From: Cercis canadensis
Taxonomy: Eukaryota; Streptophyta; Magnoliopsida; Fabales; Fabaceae
DNA length: 64,000 nt
Assembly: GCA_003255065.1 (NCBI GenBank)
Contig: QAOA01002849.1
Coordinates: forward strand, 278,400-342,399
Direction of reading: 5' to 3'
Of the stretch, positions 46,413 through 57,549 are shown one piece after another. How positions within the stretch are numbered: the stretch's first letter is position 1; each line of letters opens with the position of its first letter. A program made the translations under genes and the position numbers. The notes beneath the pieces were generated by a model. It saw only the letters and a program-made list of their open reading frames with translations, did not search any database and had not been told where the DNA came from.

Positions 46413-48082
46413 TGTTGATACCCAAATTTGTACATGCATGCATTATTTTTGGGATTATGGTCTTTGGAACCATATTTTTATGTGCTCAATTGAAACATTT
46501 CAATATTACAAAATAAAGCAAAAATAGCTAAAAATGTTGAATCGCTAACAAAAATAATAAAAACTTAAGAAATACAAAAAATACAAAAATAATAATAAAA
46601 GAAAAAAAAGAATAAATGCTGCAGAGTGCAGTAAGTCTTCTTTTGGCCGGCCACACAGTCTTTCAGCAAATACAGTCCCGTGCCTACACTACTAGCAATC
46701 CCTCTGCCAGTGCCCTTAGCAGCTTGCAAAAGAAAATAGGAAACTTGCATCAGCAAATAACCAGTGCAACTTGCATAATTCTTCGGCTATAAAAAGGGTC
46801 TCTTAGAAGCAGAACAAAAACACACAGGGATCCATATAGAGAGAAATCAAACAGTAAGATACAAAGTGAACCACAGAGAGTGATACAAAAAGAGAACCAA
46901 AAATTCTGAAACAAAAAGGGAGAAGTTCTGAAACACAGCAACAAGTAGGATCACCCAGTAACACACACAAATTTTGAAAGGGATACTGAGAAAATTCATA
47001 GCACCAGAAAGAGAAAAATTTCTACTGATTAAGGTACTAAAATTTTTCCCTTGCTCATTCTTTGTGTTAAATTTCCACTTGTTGCACTCACACAAAGCAC
47101 TTACGGTATACACACTTCATACTCACTCACAGTTACATATAACCATTTTCTATTTAGTTTCTCTATTTCTGGGAATAAGGATTAACTTTAAATTTCAAAG
47201 AATAAGAAATAGAAATAGAGTGTCGTTCCCATTCACCCCAAATTTTTCGAGAGATAAAACCTAGAAAATAATTTTAAAAGGTTCAGGCATAATCAGATAG
47301 ATAAAGCCAAATTAGGAGCAAAGAGGGAGAAGGGTGGTGCTGCTAGTGGCAGCGATTTCCACCCCACCCCAATTTCTTCCATTTTCAAAGTGAGGAATTT
47401 TTAAAGAGAGAAAACTGAGATTCAGAGAGAAATATAGAGAAATTTTAAGAGAAAGCTAAGGTAGAAAGGGAGGAATTCGTACCTTAGCCACCAATTTTGA
47501 GAGAAAGAGACCAAATCCATGCCTTCTCCCCTTGGATTTCGTGAGATGAGAGCTTGCTGAGTTTTTCCCCCCTTTGCTCTATGTTTCCCCCTTTCGTCTT
47601 TCTCCTTGTCGTATAGCTCTTATTCTGTGGGTTCACTGATTTCTTTTTAATGTTGTTTGCAATTTCCATCTTGTTAAAAGTATGTTTATTTGGGCTTTCA
47701 TTGTTAAGGGCATGAGAGAAGTTTTTTTTTTTATTTGCTATGGATCTGGGCTGAATGGGTTTCTGAATATGGCCATTGGTTTTATTAGTGTTAGTGTGGG
47801 TTGTTTGGCCTTTTTTTTTAGTTATTAAGTTATTGGGCTGGATATAATTTGGATCTGGGCCAATTGCCTTGGTTCATTTAAATGGTTTCATTCATAACAT
47901 GTTGTCTGGACTAGGCCCACGAATTGGGCTAGCAACCCAACTTGTTTTTTTTTTTTATCTTCTTAGCTTTATGTTCTAGTGTTATTTAAATTGGGCCTAG
48001 TATTAATGTTAATATTTTGATTTCTTTTGATGAAAGATCCACTAATAATATGTAGATTAGTTATTGTTTAGTAATTAAGTTC

Positions 48083-48115
<33 letters not shown>

Positions 48116-48570
48116 CATTTATATATAAGTATTCTTTTAATTATTATTTTTATTTATTTACTCTATGTGTTCGGTTGTCATGACTTTTTCATTTTACCTT
48201 GTGAATGAAATAAATAATTCAAGCTCGACGACGGATTAAGTTAAGGAATAATTGTGTTGACAATTTTTCCTAATGTTCTGGAAGTAAGGGATAAATTTCT
48301 TGGTTATGTCAGAGGCACTGGTATAGCCAATGAAATTCTCAATATCGCTTTTATTTTTTTAATTACTATTTCTCTGACATTTATTTGCTACATTTTAATT
48401 CATCTAGTTACATTTTGTCATTATCTTTACTTATGCTAGAATAAGATTACTAATGAGGGAATAATCAAATTTAGTCACAATGATGACGAAATTTTGATAT
48501 TTCGAAGGTAAATGGATCATCTAGTTTTGTCAGAGATACTGGTGGGGCTTGAGGCTAATCCCTAATAAAA
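46413..48570 (+). mobile_element. LTR-retrotransposon fragment (long LTR or solo LTR)
   Basis: Starts TGTTGATACCCAAATTTG, a start seen in long-LTR plant elements. About 375 bp later is a TATA box (TATAAAAA, 46788-46795) with a purine-rich leader behind it. The right part has two related phrases ending tcagag(g/a)(c/t)actggt (about 48309 and 48528). No coding domain follows. The right boundary is not certain, and I found no target duplication. Contains an (ATT)n run. Confidence 0.4.
48081..48115 (+). repeat. (ATT)n microsatellite
   Basis: About eleven ATT units. Confidence 0.9.
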
Positions 48571-48599
48571 AAAATTTTGATGCATAAGTTTTCCTTTCT

Positions 48600-48958
48600 C
48601 CACGCGTCTAGTGAAACGGTGCATTTTATTTCTCACGGACACAATCCATGAGAAAATCCGTGAAAAATCCATTCCAAAAATTGTGTGTTTAGCTTTCTCA
48701 CGGACTCTAGTCCGTGAGAAACTTACATGTCATCTTCTGTCAGGTTTTCACATCGACTATCTCTCTGAGAACGCTTTCGCGTCACATTCCTGCCATATTC
48801 TCCCGGATTGTCTCACGGATTTCTCACGAAAAATAGGACAGTGAGAAATTTCGTGAGAAAGTTCCTTATTTTCATTGCCTATGATAAAAACTCAGTTTTT
48901 CTATAAGAATTTCTCACGGCTTTTTAGTCTGTGAGAATTTTGCGTTTTTCTTGTAGTG
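48600..48958 (+). mobile_element. Truncated CACTA right end
   Basis: Ends in TTTTTCTTGTAGTG (48958) preceded by about 350 bp of tttctcacgga-type subterminal motifs in both orientations. The start, cgcgtctagtgaaacggtgc, is shared with 54426-54445 in the complete element. No left end was found, so this is a fragment of the same family. Confidence 0.75.
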
Positions 48959-50149
48959 ATTTTTCCATTGCTAATATAAAAATTCCTATCCAAAGCTAAG
49001 TGATTGTCTTCTCCAAGATATTATGGACTGTAGAGACATGTACAAATTGCAATCTAATGATAATTTGTCTAGTGTTGGCCACACAATAGCTCTTGTTAGG
49101 CCTCTATGTATTGGCAATGATTATCCTTAGGTCAAACCCAAGAAGGGTTGCCATAGTTGGTGTCTTGATGAAACCCTCCGACTCTACAAACAAAAAACCC
49201 GTTAGAGTTACACTGCTCATATATGATTCTAGCCATGTTTAACCTAACATAGTTTGCCATATCGGCTTCATATATGGTGGAGCCTAAATGATAAACATTG
49301 TTGTCGAGTTGAAGGTCTAAAAATAAGACTCATAATAAGGTAATTCAACTATAGGCTTTCCCTATCCTATCAAAGTTAGAGTGTGCATGTTAAGGGCACT
49401 ACAAGAAAAATTGTATTTTCTCATGGACAAAATCCATGAGAAATGAGTGAAAATTCTGTGAGAAACGTACTTCTCATAGATTTTCTCACGAATATAACTC
49501 TGTGAGAAAAAGTAGCGTCACAAACTAATTTTCTCATGCAAAATGTCATCCGTGAGAAATTAGAAAAGATCCATGAGAAATGTCATCGAAGTCTCACGAC
49601 AAAGTCGTGGGTTTTCTCACAAACTTTGCTCAAGAGAAAATCCATGAGAAGTGACTACATTTTTTTTATTTTAAGTTTTTCACAGACCTAATCTGTGAGA
49701 AAAAGCAATCCAACTCCGCCCACAACCCATTTTTCTACTAAACCAAAACCTGCATAGTAAAAAATCTAACAACAGCATAAGCAGAAAAGCAATAATAGTA
49801 GCAGAGGAGCAGTTTTTGACATCAAATTGTAGACAAATTAGAGAATTTATACAAAAGAATCTATACAGAAGGATAATGTAAAAAAAAAAAAAAAATTACA
49901 TATCTCTAGGCTCTACTAAAATTCTAAATCTGTGAGAAATGAGTGTCGGACAGAAAATGCAGCGCCAAGAGCGGTGATATGAATAGGAGTTCTGTAACAT
50001 AAAAATGCAACACATTAGTTGACATTAAACATAAAATATCCAAAAACGCAACATAGAAAGAAATGCAACTATGTAATTAACAATACATAAGCACTGATGA
50101 ACAATGAGTAGAACCTGTGTAATATTAATCACTTTCTAGTACATAATAA

Positions 50150-53100
50150 CTAAGGGATCTTCATCAGTTTCATCATCACTGCTATGATATTCATCTTCTT
50201 CCTTTTTCTCATCACCTTCTCCTATCTCATCATCTACATTAGTGACAATGACTGGATTTGCTCCAGTAACAACTTCTTCTATAGCAGTTAAAGGGATATC
50301 TATCAAATCTGTCTGTGTCTGATCATCATCAACAATTAACGCTGGTGAGCAATATGGTTTGTCTTGATAGGGATCATCTAGGACATCAATTATCTACATG
50401 TCCTTGGTTTTAATGACATGTAACAATCATCGCTTATTAGGAGTTCTGTGTGGATAATAAGAGAAATAAATGTGCTCTGCTTGTTGAGCTAAGATGAATG
50501 GGTCATCCCCCTTGTATGTTATGCTTGAGTTTACCTTCACAAATTCATATTTCGAATAATTTTATCCCTCAAGGTGAAGGATCATATCATTTGCAATTAA
50601 ATAGTACTTGTAGACACCGTATTTTGTCCGAGTGTTTTTCGTGACATAAAAAAATGATTTTCATAAAAATGTATGTCTTTATTTTTTTATTATTGTTTTT
50701 TTTTATATATTTGGGCCTTTATAATAAAACAAACCCTAGGTCTAATCTATTGTNTCTAGCTCATTTGGTCTACTCTTTAATGTTTAAATTTTTTTAAGTA
50801 ATAAATAAAAAGGAGAAAAAGAATTTTATAAATAGATTTTTGTGTTACTAGATCTAGGAGCACCAATAGGAGAGCAAGAAATAGTAAGGTTTAACCTTAA
50901 GGCAATTTAGTGACACATACACTATTGCAGCTGCTAGTTCCTCATCATTGAAATATCGTCGTTGCAAGGTTCTATGAAAAAAAGCATAATAGTTGAAGAC
51001 GGAAATAAGTTGCCCAACATAAATTTCTCCACCATCATCATTACAAAGCACCCTTCTAGTTCTTGAATAGACGTGAGACTCGAAGTAGTATGAACAAAAA
51101 GTTGAAGTCTCCTTAAAGATGTATGCTTCGCAAATTGAACCTTCTACGCAGACTTTGTTTGTAACATTTCGCTTTAAGATATGAAGGAACCTTTCGAAAT
51201 GATACATCCACCTATATTAGACAGGTTCATCCCTAATCGCTTTTTCAATTAAATGAATCGATAAATATTCCATCACATCAAAGAAAGCAGGAGGAAAAAT
51301 CTTCTCAAGTTTGCACAAGATGATGAGAATATTCTGCTCCATTATCTGCAAGTCATCCTTACGCAAACTAAAAGAGCAAAGATTTCAAAAAAAGATTGGC
51401 TTAACTCAACAAAAGGTTCCCAAACAATAGCAGACAAGCCACTAAAAGTAATTGGTAAGAGTCTATCCGTAAATCCATAGCAGTCATGACTTTTCATGTG
51501 CATCAAAGTACACAGATTAATATCGATACAATTTCCTAAGTTGGATGCATATCCATCAGGAAACTTCAGACTCTACACTCATTCACACATGGCTCTCTTT
51601 TAGTCAATACTAAGTATATACAATGTCTTGGGTTTCGTAAATTTTCTATTACTCAAGTCTTGCAACTTCAAACTATGACGTTTTCATAAATATGTCATAT
51701 TTGGTCTTGTTTTCACATTGTCCTTATTCTTATCTTTAAAATCCATAAATGTATTGAAGACATTTTCAAATACATTACTCTTTGTATGCATTACATCAAT
51801 GTTGTGAGAAATTAATAAATCATGTTAATATAGTAAGTCGTAGAAAATACTACACTTAGTCCAGTTGTGGTTTTCACTATAACCAGTAGAGACAACACCT
51901 CTACTTTCTGTTACTCTAAGTAGTCTTAACTTTTGCATGAAAATTTCGTCTCCAGAGTAATACTTAGGTGATATGCTCTTCTCTTCCACTTTCTTCAACA
52001 AGTTATTTTTGTTACGATAGAAAAAAAGATCTTAGAGTAAGAATTGTCAATGGTAATCAAAATAACGTATTTTGCAACTATGCTTCAAATAAAATGTATT
52101 TGAACCGCCAATGCAAATTGGGCAACCCAACTTGTCTGCTATTTGCCAACCGGATAACATTCTATATACAGGGAAGTCATTGATGGTTCAAAAAAAAACT
52201 ACCCTCATTCGGAAGTTTTGCTTCAATGAACTATCATAAGTAGATACTCTTTCATCCTAAAGCTTCTTTAAATCATTAAGTAAAGAGTTATGATAATAGG
52301 CCAACATGAATATGTCTTGACACCCATTTCAAAAGGACTGAAACCATCGACACATAGATCTAACATCACATTTCTCGGTTCTAATGCAAAATTAGGGTGA
52401 AACATGTCAAAATGTTTCCATGTATCTCTGTCAGATGGATGTGACAACACCCCTAGTTTATATTAGTGTTCATTATGTCATCTCATCTCATTCGCAGATG
52501 AAGTTTTTGCAACTTAGGATTATTGGTAAATATCACATCTGTTTAGTTGAAACTTCTCTAACCTTCCCTCGTCCAACTCTAGATTCTGTCAACCATGCTT
52601 CACCACAAATTCGACATTCCCTAACAACTTCATCTTCTTCATAATACAACATACACACATGTGGACAATTGTCAATTTTCTTATACCCACAACCAAGTTT
52701 AGAAACCAATCTCTTTGTTTGATAGAAATTAGTTAGCATCCTATGACTTGGAGGTAATATCTCTGTCATCAATGTGATAAGTTCATCTATTAAACTTTTT
52801 GGAATATTATAATCAGACTTGATACTTAACAATCTGACAGTCATTGAAAGCACAGAGTATGTCTCACATCCATCCCATAATGGATATTGTGCAACCCTCA
52901 ACATATCATAAAACTTTACGAATTTTTATTTTGGATCCTCCTCTGGTATATACTCTAATTCAAAAGAAGGCCAGCAACATCCATAATCATTTGCTCATAC
53001 TGAGGGATATACTGATTTTCAACATTCATTGAGATAATGGTTGGACGGATCTCCCCATGATTATCCCAATAATAATAATAATAATCCTCTATGAAGCTTT

Positions 53101-53290
53101 TCATGTATAGGTGCATCATTATTTCATTTGGTATATGAAACTTACAACATTTACATTTTACACATGGGCATATGAACTTCCCTACTTGAATATACGTATC
53201 AAATTGACTTGCAAACTCAATAAATTTCTCAATACCAACATAAAATTCATCTCTAATAATCTTACTATTTAAAAAAAGTGTCTCATACAT
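50150..53290 (-). pseudogene. TNP2-type CACTA transposase, decayed
   Basis: Domains in order on the minus strand. 53290-52955: transposase-associated N-terminal domain (EFYVGIEKFIEFASQF, CPCVKCKCCKFH, HLYMKSF). 52904-52533: start of the TNP2 part (MLTNFYQTKRLVSKLGCGYK, CRICGEAW). 52450-52268: DTWKHFDMFHPNFALEPRNV and LDLCVDGFSPFEMG. About 52200-51230: further TNP2 blocks in mixed frames (TINDFPVYRMLSGW). 51207-50854: DUF4218 (MYHFERFLHILKRNVTNKVC, EGSICEAYIFKETSTFCSYY). 50600-50150: DUF4216 remnants (LFNCKWYDP, DDPFILA). Such proteins bind the terminal repeats and cut the element. Frameshifts between every block, and the loss of about 200 residues between the last two domains at the LTR-like insertion, make it inactive. 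Confidence 0.88.
50609..50885 (+). mobile_element. LTR-like insertion inside the CACTA element
   Basis: Starts TGTAGACACCGTATTTTGTCC, a typical long-LTR plant retrotransposon start, exactly where transposase similarity is lost. Similarity returns at about 50885. An N at 50754 suggests missing sequence, so the real insertion could be much longer. Boundaries are approximate. Confidence 0.4.
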
Positions 53291-54530
53291 TTAACGACGA
53301 TGTTCAGGGATCTCTAAATTCCTTCAATATTCAAAATAAATTAAAGTTGTTAATATTTTCCTACAATGCTTTAAAGATACTAAGTTCTACTCAGGGAATG
53401 ACTTCTATCTCATTCTTAAAGTTTGTTCCACCACTAGTAGAAGTTTATACGGACCAAATACTTCAACAAAATTTTGGCAACACCTCCCCATAGTTCTCTA
53501 AGTACATGAATTATGTTGTTCAACCAGCATAAATATGTATCCAGATAAACAAAAGATATGTGCTCCAAAATTTAATTGACTTACTTACTCTCAAAGCTCT
53601 ACTGTCTTATTAGTGGAATAAGTACTTCAAAAACAGTCCCAAATTCGAGGACTATCTCAAAATTAATTTTACGTAATTAACTCTAAGACGAGTTTCTAAG
53701 TTAACATAACTAGCTTATCATATATAATTCTAAAGTATTTATTCCACAAATTTTTGGTATATCAGATGCTCATAATCCATATATCATACAACATTAAAAT
53801 TATACAAATAATTTACATATAATATACAATAATAACTCTAAATTGAGTTATCAAAATTTTAATAATTTCATACATAATTTAATTTAATAAATTACTCTCT
53901 AAATCCTACAAAATTAAAATTTATCCATACTAATTCAAAAAAATAACAAAAAATTATTCAAACATTTTACATATATCATAAATCAAAAGCCCTCAATCAA
54001 TTTCAACAAAAAAAATTCACAACTACTCAAATATTAACATTGAAAATGAGATTCAACATCAAAGGTAAACTCATAAATCGAATCATTAATCAAGTTTATA
54101 ATTCATCAAATGTTTATCTACAATTAATCTACACTTAAACCAGTCCAAAAATATAGAAAAAAATTAACTCATTTCGTTCATATATCTTTGAGAAAGAAAA
54201 TATAAGAGAAAATAGGAGAAAAATAATCTATCTCAACTCCAAAGCTTCAAAAGGAGGAAGTAGACTATCCACACATGCCGAAAAATATCTTCAACTCGCC
54301 AAAAATCACCGCCCACGTCCATTGCTAGAGAGAAATCGCCGGGGGGAGTTTTTTTGTAACTTTGAAGTGAAGAAGAACAGTCTCGGGAAGGTAATAAATT
54401 TGCAGATTTCTCACAGACCGTGGACGCGTCTAGTGAAATGGTGCGTTTTGATTCTCACAGACCAAATATGTGAGAAATATCCTCCATAAAATGATTCGTT
54501 CAATTTTCTCATGAACTATGGTCAATGAGA

Positions 54531-55627
54531 AACTTACTTGGGATGTTGTCACGGATTTTCTCATGGAACTTGTCCGTGAAAAATTTTCGTGCCACATTCC
54601 CGCCAAACTCTCTAGGATATTCTCACGAATTTCTCATGGATATTTCTCACCAAAAAATTACCCGTGAGAAATTTCGTGAGAAAATCTCACATTTCCAATG
54701 TCCGTGACAAAATCTCGTATTTTCCATGATAAATTCTCACGGATTCGTCGTCTGTGAGAAAATGACATTTTTCTTGTAGTGGGGGTAACAAGGGGAAAAT
54801 TATCCTATCAAAGTTAGAGTGGGCTTGTTATGGGGTAACAAGGGGAAAATTTTAATATGAAAATTTTTGCACATACAGAAGAAAAATAATATTTTTTGAC
54901 ATAAAAAAATTTAGGATAAATTAGAGATGCTTTTAGGCTTTATAAGATTCTTACTAATTGATAACTGGTGTTGGTTGAGTTGGTAAGGATTAAAATACTT
55001 CGCTTGTAAAGCCTAAGTTCAAATCTCATTGCTAACAGTCCTCCTTTGGTAAGCTATTTGTAAGCATCAATGTAAATCNAACTTACTTGGGATGTTGTCA
55101 CGGATTTTCTCATGGAACTTGTCTGTGAAAAATTTTCGTGCCACATTCCCGCCAAACTCTCTCGGATATTCTCACGAATTTCTCATGGATATTTCTCACC
55201 AAAAAATTACCCGTGAGAAATTTTGTGAAAAAATCTCACATTTCCAATGTCCGTGACAAAATCTCGTATTTTCCATGATAAATTCTCAAAAATTCGTCGT
55301 CCATGAGAAAATGACATTTCTCTTGTAATGGGGGTAACAAGGGGAAAATTATCCTATCAAAGTTAGAGTGGGCTTGTTATGGGGTAACAAGGGGAAAATT
55401 TTATTATGAAAATTTTTGCACATACAAAAGAAAAATAATATTTTTTGACATAAAAAAATTTAGGATAAATTAGAGATGCTTTTAGGCTTTATAAGATTCT
55501 TACTAATTGATAACTGGTGTTGGTTGAGTTGGTAAGGATTAAAATACTTCGCTTGTAAAGCCTAAGTTCAAATCTCATTGCTAACAGTCCTCCTTTGGTA
55601 AGCTATTTGTAAGCATCAATGTAAATC
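54531..55627 (+). repeat. 548-bp direct duplication around single N (55079)
   Basis: Copy 1 is 54531-55078 and copy 2 is 55080-55627, equal in length. It repeats the CACTA right end plus flank. Copy 2 carries several changes, mostly C-to-T or G-to-A (for example cttgtagtg becomes cttgtaatg), so the copies may be the two haplotypes. Confidence 0.9.
54960..55078 (+). repeat. tRNA-derived SINE-like segment
   Basis: Contains an A-box-like ttggttgagttggtaagg (about 54971) and, 40-50 bp later, a B-box-like aagttcaaatctcattgc (about 55015). The same segment recurs in the duplicated copy at about 55509-55627. It does not fold as a tRNA gene. Either a SINE head or a tRNA pseudogene. Confidence 0.35.
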
Positions 55628-55667
55628 CTTATTGAGGCTATAACATCCCCTAGCCTTAGAATGAAAT

Positions 55668-57042
55668 TAGAGCTGTCAAAATGGGTTGGGCCCGTTGGGT
55701 TGGCCCGCCCCATCATGCAAAAGGGTTAGGTTGGGTTGAGGTTTTGTTGGCCCATTTGGAAGCAGGTTTTTGAGCCCGCCCTATTTAGGTTGTGGGTTGA
55801 TGGCGGGTTGGGGCGGGCTGACTCGCCAATTATTTCCTTTTAAAAAAAAAAATCAAATCCCTAATCCCCCAAATGCCAAATTCCCCTTCTTACTTTCTAA
55901 CTTCCTCGATAATCGACTCTCTCCCTTTCCTCTCTACTTTCTTCTCTTGCATGCACCATCGGCCATCACCTCATTCGCACGCCATCACCGCACCACCAGC
56001 GCCGACCATCATCGTTGTTGCTCCATCGCATTTGCAGTTTTGCACACATCGGGATCCTTCGCTGTTTCTGGGTATGTTGTGCTCAAACCCTTGTTGTTCG
56101 AATTTGGTATTTGCTTGATCTAGTGGATTTAAGTTGTTTGTTTATGAATTGATGCACATTTGGGATAGTCTGAATGAATTGTTTGTTTATAAATTTGTTT
56201 TTTTTGGGACTCTGATGTTCTGTCTGTTGGTAGTACCGGAACTGGAGTTTCTTCATTTTTTTCTTGTGATTTATTTTGAATTGGTTGTGACTATTATAAA
56301 AAATTGCTAGCTACTTTTTATTTTGAATGGATATGAGTAGCGAAAAATGGTTTACGAAGAGGCTTTTCTAGCAATTTAAAGTTTCCTGTTATAGAATGGT
56401 TTACTGTTATAGAATGGTTTTGATGCCCTCACCCTTTGAGTTCCTTTGTTGATAGTAGTTAGTAGTATAATGAATATATGGGTTTCAATATTTGATTGAG
56501 TCTGGAATTTTGTGTGCATGGTGGGTTTCAGTATAATGAACATATGGTTTTTAATCAATTGGTTCATTGTGTTGATCTTTTGTAAACTGAAGATCCTATA
56601 AAATATTTAAAGTTTTGTAAACCTCTTGCAATCATAGAGTTATGATTTGGAACAGGTCCTTTTGCCCAACCATGCCTATGGTTGATGGAATTGACAAACT
56701 GAATGGAGAGCTCCTTGTGTTACACTATGACTTGCTTTCTATTAGATAAGATAAATTTATTCACATATTAGATTTGAACTCTCAGCTAAGTTGGAAGATC
56801 ATAGGGGCCTATTTTTTTTTTCTTTTTTGGCAATAGGAGCCTGTTTAGTTGCTGCAAATTGTATTACTAGTTTGGAGAATTTTTTAAATTCCTTTTCTAT
56901 TTTGGAAAAGTTTAGTGAACTGAATTTGCCAAAGTGCTTATACTAACCTTTAATATTATGGCATTCCTTTCATAACACTTGCATTCATTTTGTCTCACTT
57001 TTTCCCAAGACTTTAATGTTTATTGGGTGGACAGGAAAGGTG

Positions 57043-57073
<31 letters not shown>

Positions 57074-57541
57074 NTTTTTCTGTTGGTAGTTTAATGAAAG
57101 CATTTATGTGGTTATTCAGAAAGCTAAAGTTTGTGTGAATGCTTTTTTTCCCTTGCATGAACAGCTTCCCAGGAAGGATGCTTACAGTAGATGATTTGAG
57201 GAGTCATTACATGATTGTCAAGTGTTCTATGTGAATTGGTGTTGCACCTGTAAATAAGATGGAGAGAGAATAGATAACCTGTTTTATGGTTTCAAATTTA
57301 CCTTAATTGTGGAATTTGTTCTGAACTTAGTTGATTGGATTTTTATTATAAATTAGGATTTCTATTTCTGCAAGTAACCTGTTTATTTTTTATTTATTTT
57401 TTTTAATTTTTGGCGGACTGGCCCACCTAACCCACAACCCACAGTGGGTTAGGTTGGGCTGAGGTTTTCTCAACCTGTCATGTCCTGTTTGTTGGCAGGT
57501 TGATGCGGGTCAAGTCGGGTCGGTCCGTCTTAACAGCTCTA
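55668..57541 (+). mobile_element. hAT element with gene-like interior
   Basis: The inverted ends TAGAGCTGTCAAAATGGG and the complement of its right end (TTAACAGCTCTA) are flanked by an exact 8-bp duplication AATGAAAT (55660-55667 and 57542-57549). Both subterminal regions are rich in gggttggg/cccaaccc motifs. No transposase. The interior has a CT-rich leader (55860-55960), an exon-like stretch to a donor (ctgtttctg-GTATGTTG, about 56070), a long intron-like part with a poly-T run and an N at 57074, and an acceptor (gcatgaacag, about 57165) before a last-exon-like segment. The reading frames across it match nothing I know. Confidence 0.85.
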
Positions 57542-57549
57542 AATGAAAT

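Larger units (their letters stand above)
49397..54781 (-). mobile_element. CACTA (En/Spm) element with decayed transposase
   Basis: 5.4 kb. The ends are CACTACAAGAAAAAT (49397) and TTTTTCTTGTAGTG (54781), with GGG on both sides (49394-49396 and 54782-54784). Subterminal arrays of ctcacgga/tccgtgaga motifs occupy 49420-49700 and 54410-54780. The transposase gene runs on the minus strand from about 53290 to 50150 and is broken. An LTR-like insertion sits at about 50609-50885. The flank phrase ctatcaaagttagagtg occurs on both sides (about 49371 and 54810), a small duplication outside the 3-bp one. Confidence 0.9.

Noticed and set aside
52420..52644. 74-codon plus-strand frame within the CACTA element
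   Set aside because: It lies opposite recognised TNP2 transposase sequence.
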